DNA of 51,198 nucleotides, taken from contig CAJNDS010002374.1 of NCBI GenBank assembly GCA_905221605.1, positions 374,001 to 425,198 on the forward strand, in the 5' to 3' direction. Each line of letters starts with the position of its first letter. The first letter of the stretch is position 1. This document shows positions 42,263 to 51,198 of the stretch, piece by piece. The DNA comes from Symbiodinium natans (lineage: Eukaryota; Sar; Dinophyceae; Suessiales; Symbiodiniaceae). The notes under the pieces are model-generated. The model ran no database searches. It saw nothing but the letters and a program-made list of their open reading frames with translations, and was not told the origin of the DNA. A program made the translations under genes and the position numbers.

Positions 42263-42455
42263 TTCAGCCTTTTCAACCATGTCAATTGTTTATTACTTTT
42301 TTCTGCCCGGAAGCCTCAGAGTTTCCATGTCAACCCTTTTAGCCATATTTGCAATGATTGAAGCGGTTGAACTGGAAACTCTGGGGCTTCGGGGGGGGGA
42401 AGCCTCGAGTGTGCGCTCCGCCGGCCCTCGAGTGTGCGCTCCAGACATTTTCGCT

Positions 42456-42690
42456 AGACCCTAAACCCTAAACCCTGAACCCTAAGCACAAAACCCTAAA
42501 CCCCAAACCTTAAATCCTAAACCCGAAACCCTAAACCCTAAACCCTGAAAAGCCCTGAGCCCTAAAAGGCCCTAAGACCTAAAAGACCCTAAACCCTAAA
42601 CCCTAAAGGTCCCTAAGCCAACAATCCCTGAAAAGATGTAAACACTAAACCCTAAGAAGCCCTAAACCCTAAACCCTGAACCCAGCGCAA
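42456..42690. repeat. Degenerate interstitial telomere-like tract
   Basis: More than a dozen CCCTAAA-type heptamers and variants (CCCTGAA, CCCTAAG). This is the C-rich strand of the plant/dinoflagellate-type TTTAGGG repeat. It sits between two tandem-repeat arrays. Confidence 0.9.
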
Positions 42691-42705
42691 AGAGTCCAAG
42701 CCAAC

Positions 42706-43565
42706 TAGGAGGAGTCACGCTATGGGACGCTCCAATCCGCATAACAATTAGCAGGATGTGGGGGGGGGGGGGGGGGGAGGGGGGGGAGGGGGGGGGGGGG
42801 GGGGGGGGGGAGGGGGGGGGAGGGGGGGGGGGGAGGGGGGGGGGACATGTGCTAGAGGGTTTGTTAAGCATACATGTCTGCTTCTAGTGTTTCAAGGGAA
42901 TGGGTTTGTGAAGATATATCCTTGTATTTCAACAAACAAGACAAGTCCAAACAAGTCGGGGGAAACGTGTTATGGGAAAGGAACGGATTTGTTAACCAGT
43001 ACATGTCTTTTTCAAGTCGGATCCACGATCCAACGGTCTGGATTTGTTAACCATGTTTCCTTCTGTTTCAACATGCAAAGCAATTCGGAGGGGTTCAAAA
43101 CAACAAATTGGAGGAGTCGTTTTATGGGATGCCCCAAGAAGCAAATAAACAATTAGGAGGATGTTTTAGCTTGAAAAGGTTGAAGAGTCCGCAGGAATGG
43201 ACTTGCGAACCGTGCGTGTCTGTTTCAAGTCTTTGAAAGGGTCCAACGGAATGAATTTCTCAACCATATCTCCTTTTGTTTCAACACGCAAAATAGCTTT
43301 GAAGAGTCCCAACAACTAGGAGGAGTCATGTTACGGGACACTCCAATAAGCAAAACAATCCGCAGGATGTCTGGGGAGTTCATAGTGGTTGAAGGGTCCA
43401 CGGGGATGGACTTGTTAACCATACATGTTTGTTCCTGTCTTTGACAGTCCACAGCAGAATGGATTTGTTAACCATCTTTTTTTCCACAAGCAAAACAATT
43501 AGGAGGAGTCATGTTATGGGACGCCCCAAAAAGCAAAACACTTAGGAAGATGTTTGGGAAGTATT
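42706..43565. repeat. About 190-210 base tandem repeat, 4 units
   Basis: The block AGGAGGAGTCA(T/C)G, TATGGGACGC(C/T)CCAA, then a GCAAAACAATTAGGA(G)GATG-like end occurs at 42706, 43106, 43317 and 43499. Between blocks lies GGATTTGTTAACCAT...TCTGTTTCAA-type sequence. The first unit carries the G tract at 42760-42844. Confidence 0.9.
42760..42844 (+). repeat. 85-base G tract with five A interruptions
   Basis: G only, apart from five single A. It lies where sister units read GGATGTCTGGGGAG or GGATGTTTGGGAAG. Confidence 0.97.
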
Positions 43566-43703
43566 TCTGTTCATAGTGGTTGAATGACAAACGGTGAGCA
43601 GCTTGGGGGCTCGAAGTTTCAGAAATTTCAGGTGGCACGTTCACACCGTTGCCGAGGAGTTAGCACGGCGCATGACAATTTCTGATTTACACTATGGAAT
43701 TTC

Positions 43704-44397
43704 ATGTCAATTTTGAGCCTGGTGCTTTGCCTTGCCATGCAGTCTTTAATGTCTTCATGGCTTAGAGCTTCTTTGGGAGTCTGCGAAGCCAGCTGGCAGA
43801 GGGCAGAGGACAAGTGGCTCACAGAAGCCAAAAACGAGGTGGAACCGAATGAGGAGTCTTTTTCTGCAGGGGCTGATCCTCAGGAGTTTCAGAGAGCCAT
43901 GGAACGTGCCGCCGAGTCACCGCCAGAGATTGAGATTAATGTGGGTGAGCTTCCTCCTCAATTGCTACGAGAGGTCGGATTGCGTTACAACGGCAACCCT
44001 TGACAGTTTTTGAAGGATTTCCATGACCGATATGTTAGGCGGCCAGATCAGGAACACCCGTACTACGTCAGTTACGAGCAGCAGTTTGACCGCGGTCGGT
44101 TTGTAGGGTTTGTGGCCAAGCTTCACACACCTCGGCCGTGAATTTGTTGGCGATCTCAGGCTAAGCCAAGAGGAAGCCCAGCGGAGTGCCCGCGAAAGGT
44201 TTGCACAAGACCGGCATGTTTTGGCCATTGCAGAAGCGCTTCCCCCATCTAAAACCAAAGTTCTTTACTGGGCAAAGGCCGTGATGGTAAAGCGGTACCG
44301 TGGCCAGAGAGCACCGGACATGGCTGCCAAGATGTTTCAGAGCTTCCGTTCCCTTCGCTGCAGAACTGCACTTTGGGACAAGGAGAACGGCATGTAG
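43704..44397 (+). pseudogene. Broken reading frame, possible dsRNA-binding-like fold
   Basis: The frame from 43704 (acidic segment ADPQEFQRAMERAAE, then LPPQLLREVGLRYNGNP) meets an in-frame TGA at 44001-44003. It continues in the same frame as QFLKDFHDRYVRRPDQEHPY, SYEQQFDRGRFVGFVAKLHT, and stops at 44140-44142. From about 44116 another frame carries on as THLGREFVGDLRLSQEEAQR, SARERFAQD and a basic end to 44397. Restoring one CA unit in CTTCACACACC would join the two. The predicted order helix-strand-strand-strand-helix (REFVGD before SQEEAQRSARERF) resembles a double-stranded RNA-binding domain; this is inference only. It could be a pseudogene, sequencing error or spliced gene. Confidence 0.5.
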
Positions 44398-44504
44398 AGA
44401 CACGGAAGACAAAAGAGCAGCGGTTTTTTTACGGCTCTTGAGAGATTCTTATATGCGGAAATAACTCCGGGAACCGGGGCGCGAAAGTGGACGGGACTGT
44501 GGCC

Positions 44505-44561
44505 GCGGAAGCACGCGGAAGGGTTGCGGAAGCACATCTCCGCGGAAGCTCCCGCGGAAGC
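44505..44561 (+). repeat. GCGGAAGC cluster 1 (5 units)
   Basis: GCGGAAG at 44505, 44515, 44526, 44542 and 44554, with cores mostly CCGCGGAAGC, all in one orientation. Confidence 0.95.
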
Positions 44562-44888
44562 GACGATAGAAACAGTTATAAAGTGTTTGTTACACTCCTG
44601 GAGGTTAGCGGGCGCGTTGTTTGGTGTGGATTTCGGATGTCTGGTTCAGAGGGGTTGTACAGAAATTCCGTGGTGTTTTCTGGGAAGTTTGAGGTTACAG
44701 CCTTTCGTACGAAAGCGGTAGACCCAGTTCAGAATAAGGCTTTTCTAGAGACCCCAAGCTTCCTACACAAAGATTTAACAAACCCTAAACCCATGTAAAC
44801 TGTCAACCCAAAAGCAAGGATTTTCAGGCTTAAGCGTCCCAAAACCATGCTTCGAGGCCTTCTATCCGTGAAGTTTGACGCGAACTCG

Positions 44889-44930
44889 GCGGAAGCGCCG
44901 CGGAAGCTCCGCGGAAGCTCTGCGGAAGCC
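44889..44930 (+). repeat. GCGGAAGC cluster 2 (4 units)
   Basis: Units at 44889, 44899, 44910 and 44922, same orientation as cluster 1. Confidence 0.95.
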
Positions 44931-45230
44931 CGCATGCCCATCTGAAGGCCCAGGCCCCTCCTACTGAGTCCGTGCTCCTGCAAATAGATGGTGCAGCTGC
45001 GCAGCTGCTGCCAGCTCAAGCTGCCGCATTCTCATGGAACATGTGTCTCATGTTCCTGGGTAGCGCACTGCATCCCAAAACTGATCCATCACTATGTAGA
45101 CTCTGGCCACCGACCATGAATGCCTCCAAAGTCGGGCGCTACAAAACAGGTCGCGAAATCATGCACGGCCTTCTCTATCCACAACTTTCCAGGTAGTCCA
45201 TTTCCGAGTTTATATCTTACGGACCTACTC

Positions 45231-45300
45231 GCGGAAGCCAGTTTCCCAAAAATGCGCGAAATCAGTCCGCGGAAGCGTCCGCGGAAGCAAAGGAAGCGGA
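45231..45300 (+). repeat. GCGGAAGC cluster 3 (3 units plus a partial)
   Basis: Units at 45231, 45269 and 45281, with a degenerate AGGAAGCGG after them. Confidence 0.95.
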
Positions 45301-45745
45301 CGAGCAGAAGCAATACTCGACACAAGCCAACCCCCCAGGCCTGAATGCTGCAAAGCCCTAAACAATCCGTGCGTTCATGAGCCCGACATTCCAAACCCCA
45401 CCCCAAACCCCTGATGTGTGAGTTGGTGCGCGCTGAAATTGGGATAGGAATATGAATTACTGGCATCTATTCTTGCAAGAAACGTAGCCCCAGGTGGTGA
45501 GAGGTCAGATGGGTGGTCCAGGTGCCAGCAAGCGCAGTGATCAATATCAAACCACGTACGCGGACATGTGCAGCGCATTCGGCCTGCGCAAAGAAGTGGA
45601 TGCGGGGTTTGGTGGAGTTGCTGACTCCCCATGCCCGTTCGCTTCCAAATTTGGCAACACGCCGACATCCATACCCAAGAGGTGTCAGAAAGAAATCGAC
45701 CCTTGGCCCCTTGGACATTGCATCGTGATGAATTGAAAGTGTCGC
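45301..45745. other. No firm gene
   Basis: GAGCCCGACATTC(C/T)AAACCCC at 45379 matches a block at 11300-11322, a short dispersed repeat. Nothing coding was supported. Confidence 0.45.
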
Positions 45746-45840
45746 GTGCTGCGTGTGCCTGTTGATGTGTCACTCGAGGAGCGCAATTGCGCAATCGTCC
45801 CTGCACTCTTGCAGGTCAAAATCGCAACCTTCCTGGATCC

Positions 45841-46213
45841 AGCGCGTTTCCTTCTCATCAAGCCAAAGGCCAGGGCCGCCAGTGCAGTCATGCAAATGTG
45901 CGCATGCATGGCAAGCTGCCTCCTGGCAAGCTGCCTGGCAAGCCACAACTGGATGTGCCAGAACCCGGAGACTCCTACACAGCTGCTTCTACACTACTTC
46001 GTTGCACTTCGTTGCGCGCGAGCTCTTCATTACGCGAATTGCCCGAGACGGAAGTTTCGAGAGGTGCCCAAACTGAAAGTGGACAGCAAAGGCATAGTCT
46101 CTCCCGGAACTTTCTGGTTCCAGAACTTGCTTTGGCCCGAGGCAGGTGCGCTGGTTGTGAGGTCCGGCGAGGTCTTCATTGCCGCGGCCACGGTTTGGGA
46201 CCGTTCCTTAGTC
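45841..46213 (+). CDS. Candidate coding region, frame unresolved
   Basis: After CACTCTTGCAG at 45815 one frame reads VKIATFLDPARFLLIKPKAR. Another over 45906-46099 reads HGKLPPGKLPGKPQLDVPEP and a serine/glutamate-rich segment, with a three-fold GGCAAGCTGCC(T) repeat at 45910-45943. A third part (46120-46215, ALVVRSGEVFIAAATVWD) is also coding-like. Several exons are probable but the splice pattern was not solved. Confidence 0.35.
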
Positions 46214-46228
46214 GCCTTTGGCTTTTAA

Positions 46229-47650
46229 CAGCTTTGTGGGCTGTTCTCAGGCTCCAGCACATCGCGCTCCTTGGCGGCGACGCGGACACTGCATGCTGCC
46301 GAGTTTATCTGGCAATTTTGTGTTGCGAAGGTTCGCCGCTATCCAGCTGGCGGGTGTCAAAGCACAGAGGATGCAAGCTACTCAACCGATGGCTGTCAGG
46401 CTTCTGCGATTTCCGAATCTCGGACATGGGGAGATGACCTTTGGCCCACTCCGGCCTTCGCCTCAACGATTCTTGGCGTCCTCCGGAGTCCTCTGCCGCC
46501 CTCCGGTGTCCTCCGGTGCCCTGAGTTCTGGCAAGGTTGGCCGCTGTCAAGCGGTGGCGGAGATGATGGCGCTGGAAGCATGTAGTTGCCGACGGAGTCT
46601 GAAGAAAAATGCATGCCATAGATCGAATGCCAGATCGGCAGTTGAAGAAGGTTCATTCGTTGCAACAATTGTGGCTGTCAATGCTTTGGCTCGAAGGAGG
46701 ACGTCCTCTAGGTGCACTGGACACCATGAGTTCATGCAGGCGCTTATGTGAGGCGTGTAGCGAGGAGTTTGTAACAAGTAGGAATGGAGTGGGATGGAGC
46801 GATGCATGAGACACTCTCGCCAAACTCCGCCCTCATCCATCTGGCAGCTTATGCATAAGGCTTCTCAGTGGGGGAATTTGAGTTTTAGAAGCCATGCTAC
46901 GTTGGATCTGAGTCAGTAAAAACCAACTGGTTACTCTGAACATGTTTTTATAAATTCGGAGCAATTATTTTGTGTTGGAAGTCGGTGTGGTTCTAATTGA
47001 GTCATTGGAAAAGTGAGGGCAAAAAAGTATGATTGAACTTGATGGAAACTTGTTTACATTTCAAAAATTTATTTACCTTAAACAAGCACGCAGGTCAGTC
47101 CAACGCAGATCTAATTCTCAGGCATGGGCCGTCTATAAGGCGGTATTCTCGTAATGTTCGATGGTATAAGCCTTAAGGCCTATGTAAGCCCTATGTAGGG
47201 GTACCCGCCTGGCAACTCCCTTAAAGCTTTAAAACTACTTAGGCAACGGGTGTGAAGAGACAATGCCCGGTGCATGCCCGAGCATTGCATGAACACTTTC
47301 TCGTTCCCAGGGAAAAGCGTTAGCACGGACACCTGCCCTTCAAGCCTTGAGGCTTAGAATCGTAGAAGCTGCCATCCCGTGGCATCTCACAGTCCAATCG
47401 TCCTGCTCCTCCTCACAGGCAGCGGTTGTAGCCGGCATTTCAAAGGAGTCCTCGCATCTTCGCATCTTCTGGAAAAGAAGCTTGCAGTTCCACAAGGTTC
47501 TTCTTTCAGGCATATGCAGCAACATGCAACTGTCCGTTCGGCGTCACTGACCTCGTGCCCAAGCTGGGGAAGAGTCCGGAATCTGCAACTTCTGCAGACT
47601 TTGCCTCAGCACTTAGACAGGTGTAGCAAAGGATGCTGTTGACAGAGACT
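46229..47650. other. No firm gene
   Basis: 46229-46800 has weak frames on both strands, with CCTCCGG(A/T)GTCCTC repeats near 46480-46515. 46800-47300 is AT-rich with no coding. A weak plus frame lies at 47379-47640. Confidence 0.45.
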
Positions 47651-47867
47651 CGGACATTAAGCAACAGTCAGGTCAGTTTGTATATGTGTACATATATATG
47701 TATATCTCGAAAGAAAGCTCCTTTGAGCTTGCGGATTCGGGGTTCGGAGACAAGGCCCCCCCACCAAAGCCTAACCTCTGTTCTGTAGTAGGGCCTCATA
47801 GCTGTCATCTGCATCATGAAGAGTTCCATCCGTTACCCTGCAAAAGACCCCGCAGGTTGGCAAGCAT

Positions 47868-48205
47868 ACCCTAAACCCTAAACCCGAAAGCGCATGTTGG
47901 GGGCTTCGGGTCTAGGTACTGATACAAGGCACCAGAAGAGCAACAAAATCAAGCGAGCACAGAGCACAGCCGCCAAACCCCGGAGAAGCAGGATCCTGGC
48001 AGCTCCAAGAAGGACGAGGACGAGGCCCAGTCGGTGCTGAGAATCTCTTCGCTTCTTGGGTGCTGAGTCTCTGAGTAGGGCGGCTATGCGGATTTTGGGT
48101 TTGGGGCATTTGGGGACATAGGGTTAAGGGATTAGGGTTTAGGGACTCTTGAAGCTGAGTTGGATTTGGGCGCCTCGGGTTATGGTTTAGAGGGCAAAAA
48201 CCCTA
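47868..48205. repeat. Telomere-like motifs in both orientations
   Basis: ACCCTAAACCCTAAACCC at 47869-47886, GGGTTAAGGGATTAGGGTTT at 48121-48140, and AACCCTAAACCCC at 48199-48211. The last two face each other across about 60 bases. Confidence 0.8.
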
Positions 48206-48211
48206 AACCCC

Positions 48212-48879
48212 AAGCCGCACGGTCAAGGATCCTACGGGGTTGTTTGCTTGGCTTGCGCCTCAACGCCACACTCTGCTACGTTTCCAAGCTTCTGGGCCCT
48301 TACCTTGAGCGCGCGTCATCTTTAGCGGAGGTATGACACACATTGTGTATATGAAGCAAGGAAGGCGCGGGCTTGAAAGTTCATGATATACGTATGAACA
48401 AGGTTTGCTGTTACTATTACCTTTCCTTAGCCCTGCCTTTGAGAGTACACGTGAAGCTTCAAGAAGGCCTTGTACGGTTTGGGGCTTCGGGTCCCCAGCC
48501 ACTGCCAGGAAGAAATTCACAAGCAAGAAGCCAGACGACCGCGACAACGCCAAGAACACGCAGGACCCAAGGCCAGAAATGACAGGCTTGTGACGACGTG
48601 CTTTAAGCAGCATGCAATCATGTAGGCAGTCTCCTGTGTGCAGGCGTCGGGTCGCAAAGCTCTGGAGCAAGGTCGCGACTGGGGAAAGGCAGGGCCCGCA
48701 TGAGGGCAGACGCATGAGCCAGTCGTAGTACTCATACGTACCCATAGGGCCTTCGCGCTTTTCGGGCTTTGGCTGCAAAGAGTTGTCACGTGGTATTGGA
48801 AGCGATGATCATGAGCTCGGCCAAGGTTTGATGAATCTGCTTACTGTGACTATACTTTACTTACAGCCCGTTTCACAAG
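48212..48879. other. No firm gene
   Basis: A minus frame of 172 codons (48260-48778) is open but lacks splice and composition support. Confidence 0.4.
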
Positions 48880-50705
48880 GCCCAAACCCAAAAGCAATGC
48901 AGCACCAAAGGGGTCAAGCCTCGATGTCCCAAACCACTCTTCACAACGCCCAAAAACCTTGGTGCTGCTGGGCGTTGGGGCATCGATCCTTGACCCCTTT
49001 AGTGCTGCATTGCTTTGTGTTTGGGGTGACCCCTTTGGTGCTGCATTGCTTCGCGGGTTTGGGTGTGGTGTGGAGGGGTTTTGGACATCGAGGCTTGACC
49101 TCTTTGGTGCTGCATTGCTCGGGGGGTTTGGGCCTTTCTGAAGACTGGTTTGGGACATCGAGGCATGACCCGCTTTGGTGCTGCATTGCTTTGGGTTTTG
49201 GGTGTTCTGTCGACTGGTTTGGGACATCGAGGCCTAACCGGGGGTCAAGCCTCGCTGTCCCACACCAGTCGACATAACGCCCAAACCCCCAGAGCAATGC
49301 AGCACCAAAGGGGGTCAAGCCTTGATGTCCCAAACCAGTCGACATAACACCCAAAACCCAAAGCAATGCGGCACCAAAGGGGTCAAGCCTCGATGTCCCA
49401 AACCAGTCTTCACAATGCCCAGCAGCACCAAAGGGGTCAAGCCTCGTTGTCCCACACCAGTCGACATAACGCCCAAACTCCCAAGCAATGCAGCAGCAAA
49501 GGGGTCAAGCTTTGACGTCCCAAACCAGACATAACACCCCAAACCCACAGCAATGCAGCACCAAAGGGGTCAAGCCTCGATGTCCCAAACCACTCTTCAC
49601 AACGCCCAAACCACCAGAGCAATGCAGCACCAAAGGAGTCAAGCCTTGACGTCCCAAACCAGACATAACACCCCAAACCCACAGCAATGCAGCACCAAAG
49701 GGGTCAAGCCTTGATGTCCCAAACCACTCTTCACAACGCCCAAACCCCCAGAGCAATGCAGCACCAAAGGGGTCAAGCTTTGAAGTCCCAAACCAGACAT
49801 AACACCCCAAACCCAAAGCAATGCAGCACCAAAGGGATCAAGCCTCGATGTCCCAAACCACTCTTCACAACGCCCAAACCCCCAGAGCAATGCAGCACTA
49901 ACGGGGTCAAGCCTCGATGTCCCAAACCACTCTTCACAACGCCCAAACCCCCAGAGCAATGCAGCACCAAAGGGGTCAAGCCTCCATGTCCCAAACCAGT
50001 CGACATAACACCCAAAACCCCACAGCGCTGCAGCACCAAAGCGGTCAAGCTTTGACGTCCCAAACCAGACATAACACCCCAAACCCAAAGCAATGCAGAA
50101 CCAAAGGGGTCAAGCCTCGATGTCCCAAACCACTCTTCACAACGCCCAAACCCCCAGAGCAATGCAGCACCAAAGGGGTCAAGCTTTGACGTCCCAAACC
50201 ACTCTTCACAACGCCCAAACCCCCAGAGCAATGCAGCACCAAAGGGGTCAAGCCTCGATGTCCCAAACCACTCTTCACAACGCCCAAACCCCCAGAGCAA
50301 TGCAGCACCAAAGGGGTCAAGCCTCTATGTCCCAAACCAGTCGACAGAACACCCAAAACCCAAAGCAATGCAGCACCAAAGTGGTCAAGCCTCGATGCCC
50401 CAAACCAGCCGACATAACACCCGAAACCCAGAGCAATGCAGCACCAGAGGGGTCAAGCCTCGATGTCCCAAACCACTCTTCACAACGCCCAAACCCCCAG
50501 AGCAATGCAGCACCAAAGGGGTCAAGCTTTGACGTCCCAAACCAGACGTAACACCCCAAACCCAAAGCAATGCAGCACCAAAGGGGTCAAGCCTCGATGT
50601 CCCAAGCCACTCTTCACAACGCCCAAACCCCCAGAGCAATGCAGCACCAAAGGGGTCAAGCTTTGACGTCCCAAACCAGACATAACACCCCAAACCCAAA
50701 GCAGT
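48880..50705. repeat. About 68-bp satellite array with an inverted block
   Basis: The unit core is AGCAATGCAGCACCAAAGG, then GGTCAAGCCTCGATGTCCC, then AAACCACTCTTCACAACGCC. There is one forward unit at 48880-48957, an inverted block of about 4-5 units at 48958-49236, and about 22 forward units to 50705. Unit length is mostly 65-71 bases. Open frames on both strands (such as FGAALLWGFGRCEEWFGTS) are translations of the repeat. Confidence 0.95.
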
Positions 50706-50724
50706 TGGATATTTTGTTGATGCC

Positions 50725-50915
50725 TTGTTGGCGCGTGCATGGCAGGCCAGCCGCAGAAATAGCTAGATGTGTTTTGGTGATGCTTGTTGGTGGGTGAGTC
50801 GAGGGGCCATCCACGAAGCATAAGTAGTTTTGAAAGTTTTTGTTCGAAGCCTTGTTGCAGCCTTGTTGGTGTGTGAGTGGCGGGCCATCCACAGGATTTT
50901 TGTTGACGACAAAGC
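50725..50915. repeat. GTTGGTGxGTGAGT minisatellite, 3 units
   Basis: CTTGTTGGTGGGTGAG-like starts at about 50723, 50786 and 50860, each followed by GGCCATCCAC (or GGCCAGCCGC) about 15 bases on. It directly abuts the end of the satellite. Confidence 0.85.
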
Positions 50916-51198
50916 AACATATTTTCAAGGACGACTACTTGCCGAGACTCTAGGACAGTTCAGCACCACAAAGGCATGTTGGCATCCCTCCACGCCTGCC
51001 ATCCGACCTTCCAGGACCTCAGCCTTCGCTGCTGCTTTGGCACTGGCTGTGCCTTTCCCCGCGTTGGAGCAGGCAGTGCAATGAACCTTGTGATCAGAGT
51101 TTTGGCAAGACACCCCAGAAGCGGACGTCCCGCGTCGTCTTAGCACGGTGCTTGACTGAAGCTGTTTCGGCTTGAGTTTTGCGAGTTGATCGATTGAT
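50916..51198. other. No firm gene
   Basis: Only a weak alanine-rich plus frame (50990-51084) before the window end. Confidence 0.4.

Noticed and set aside
48850-50920. Long repetitive open frames such as FGAALLWGFGRCEEW or MSQTTLHNAQTPRAMQHQRG
   Set aside because: They appear in several frames and both strands of the satellite because its unit lacks stops; there is no codon bias or splice support.

Overview
The window looks like nuclear DNA of a dinoflagellate, most like a Symbiodiniaceae-type genome. This rests on its architecture, not on any marker gene. The base composition is balanced and gene density is low. The believable reading frames are short exons with G/C-rich third codon positions, separated by tiny introns (about 40-160 nt) that start with GT, GC or GA and end in AG. 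There are interstitial TTTAGGG-type tracts, many unrelated tandem repeats and dispersed paralogous segments. No bacterial operon, tRNA, rRNA, CRISPR array or viral gene was seen. No trans-spliced-leader gene was found.

Layout: 1-2.4 kb holds a directly duplicated 0.6 kb segment flanking a four-exon micro-gene (1361-1781) whose three introns are all GC-AG. 3.9-11.1 kb carries scattered exons, the best being a three-exon helical gene at 10110-11081 and exons at 3889, 5132, 8322-9174 and 9315-9523 (minus). 11.4-12.1 kb has GCGCAAG clusters. 12.99-13.45 kb is a DeSI-1-like PPPDE gene, the only family recognised with good confidence, with a GA-AG first intron. 14.7-15.6 kb is minus-strand coding. 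16.2-17.9 kb is plus-strand coding. 22.3-23.2 kb has a minus-strand gene whose 3' end is tandemly duplicated. 23.5-28.2 kb is a block of three roughly 1.2 kb paralogous units plus inverted and direct copies of another family. 28.5-31.4 kb is a helical, HEAT-like multi-exon gene. 33.0-34.2 kb has a phase-consistent four-exon gene. 35.9-37.1 kb and 38.3-39.9 kb have further multi-exon genes, the latter with a giant CT microsatellite in an intron. 42-43.6 kb is telomere-like and tandem-repeat DNA. 43.7-44.4 kb is a broken reading frame with a possible dsRNA-binding fold. 44.5-45.3 kb carries GCGGAAGC clusters. 48.9-50.7 kb is a roughly 68 bp satellite with an inverted internal block.

Genes are annotated by exon phase, splice sites and codon texture. 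Only the PPPDE gene has a family assignment. Others are described without a function. The genes do not form an evident pathway. The most interesting signals are the non-canonical introns, the strand-biased G-run expansions inside repeats, and the structured repeat arrays.
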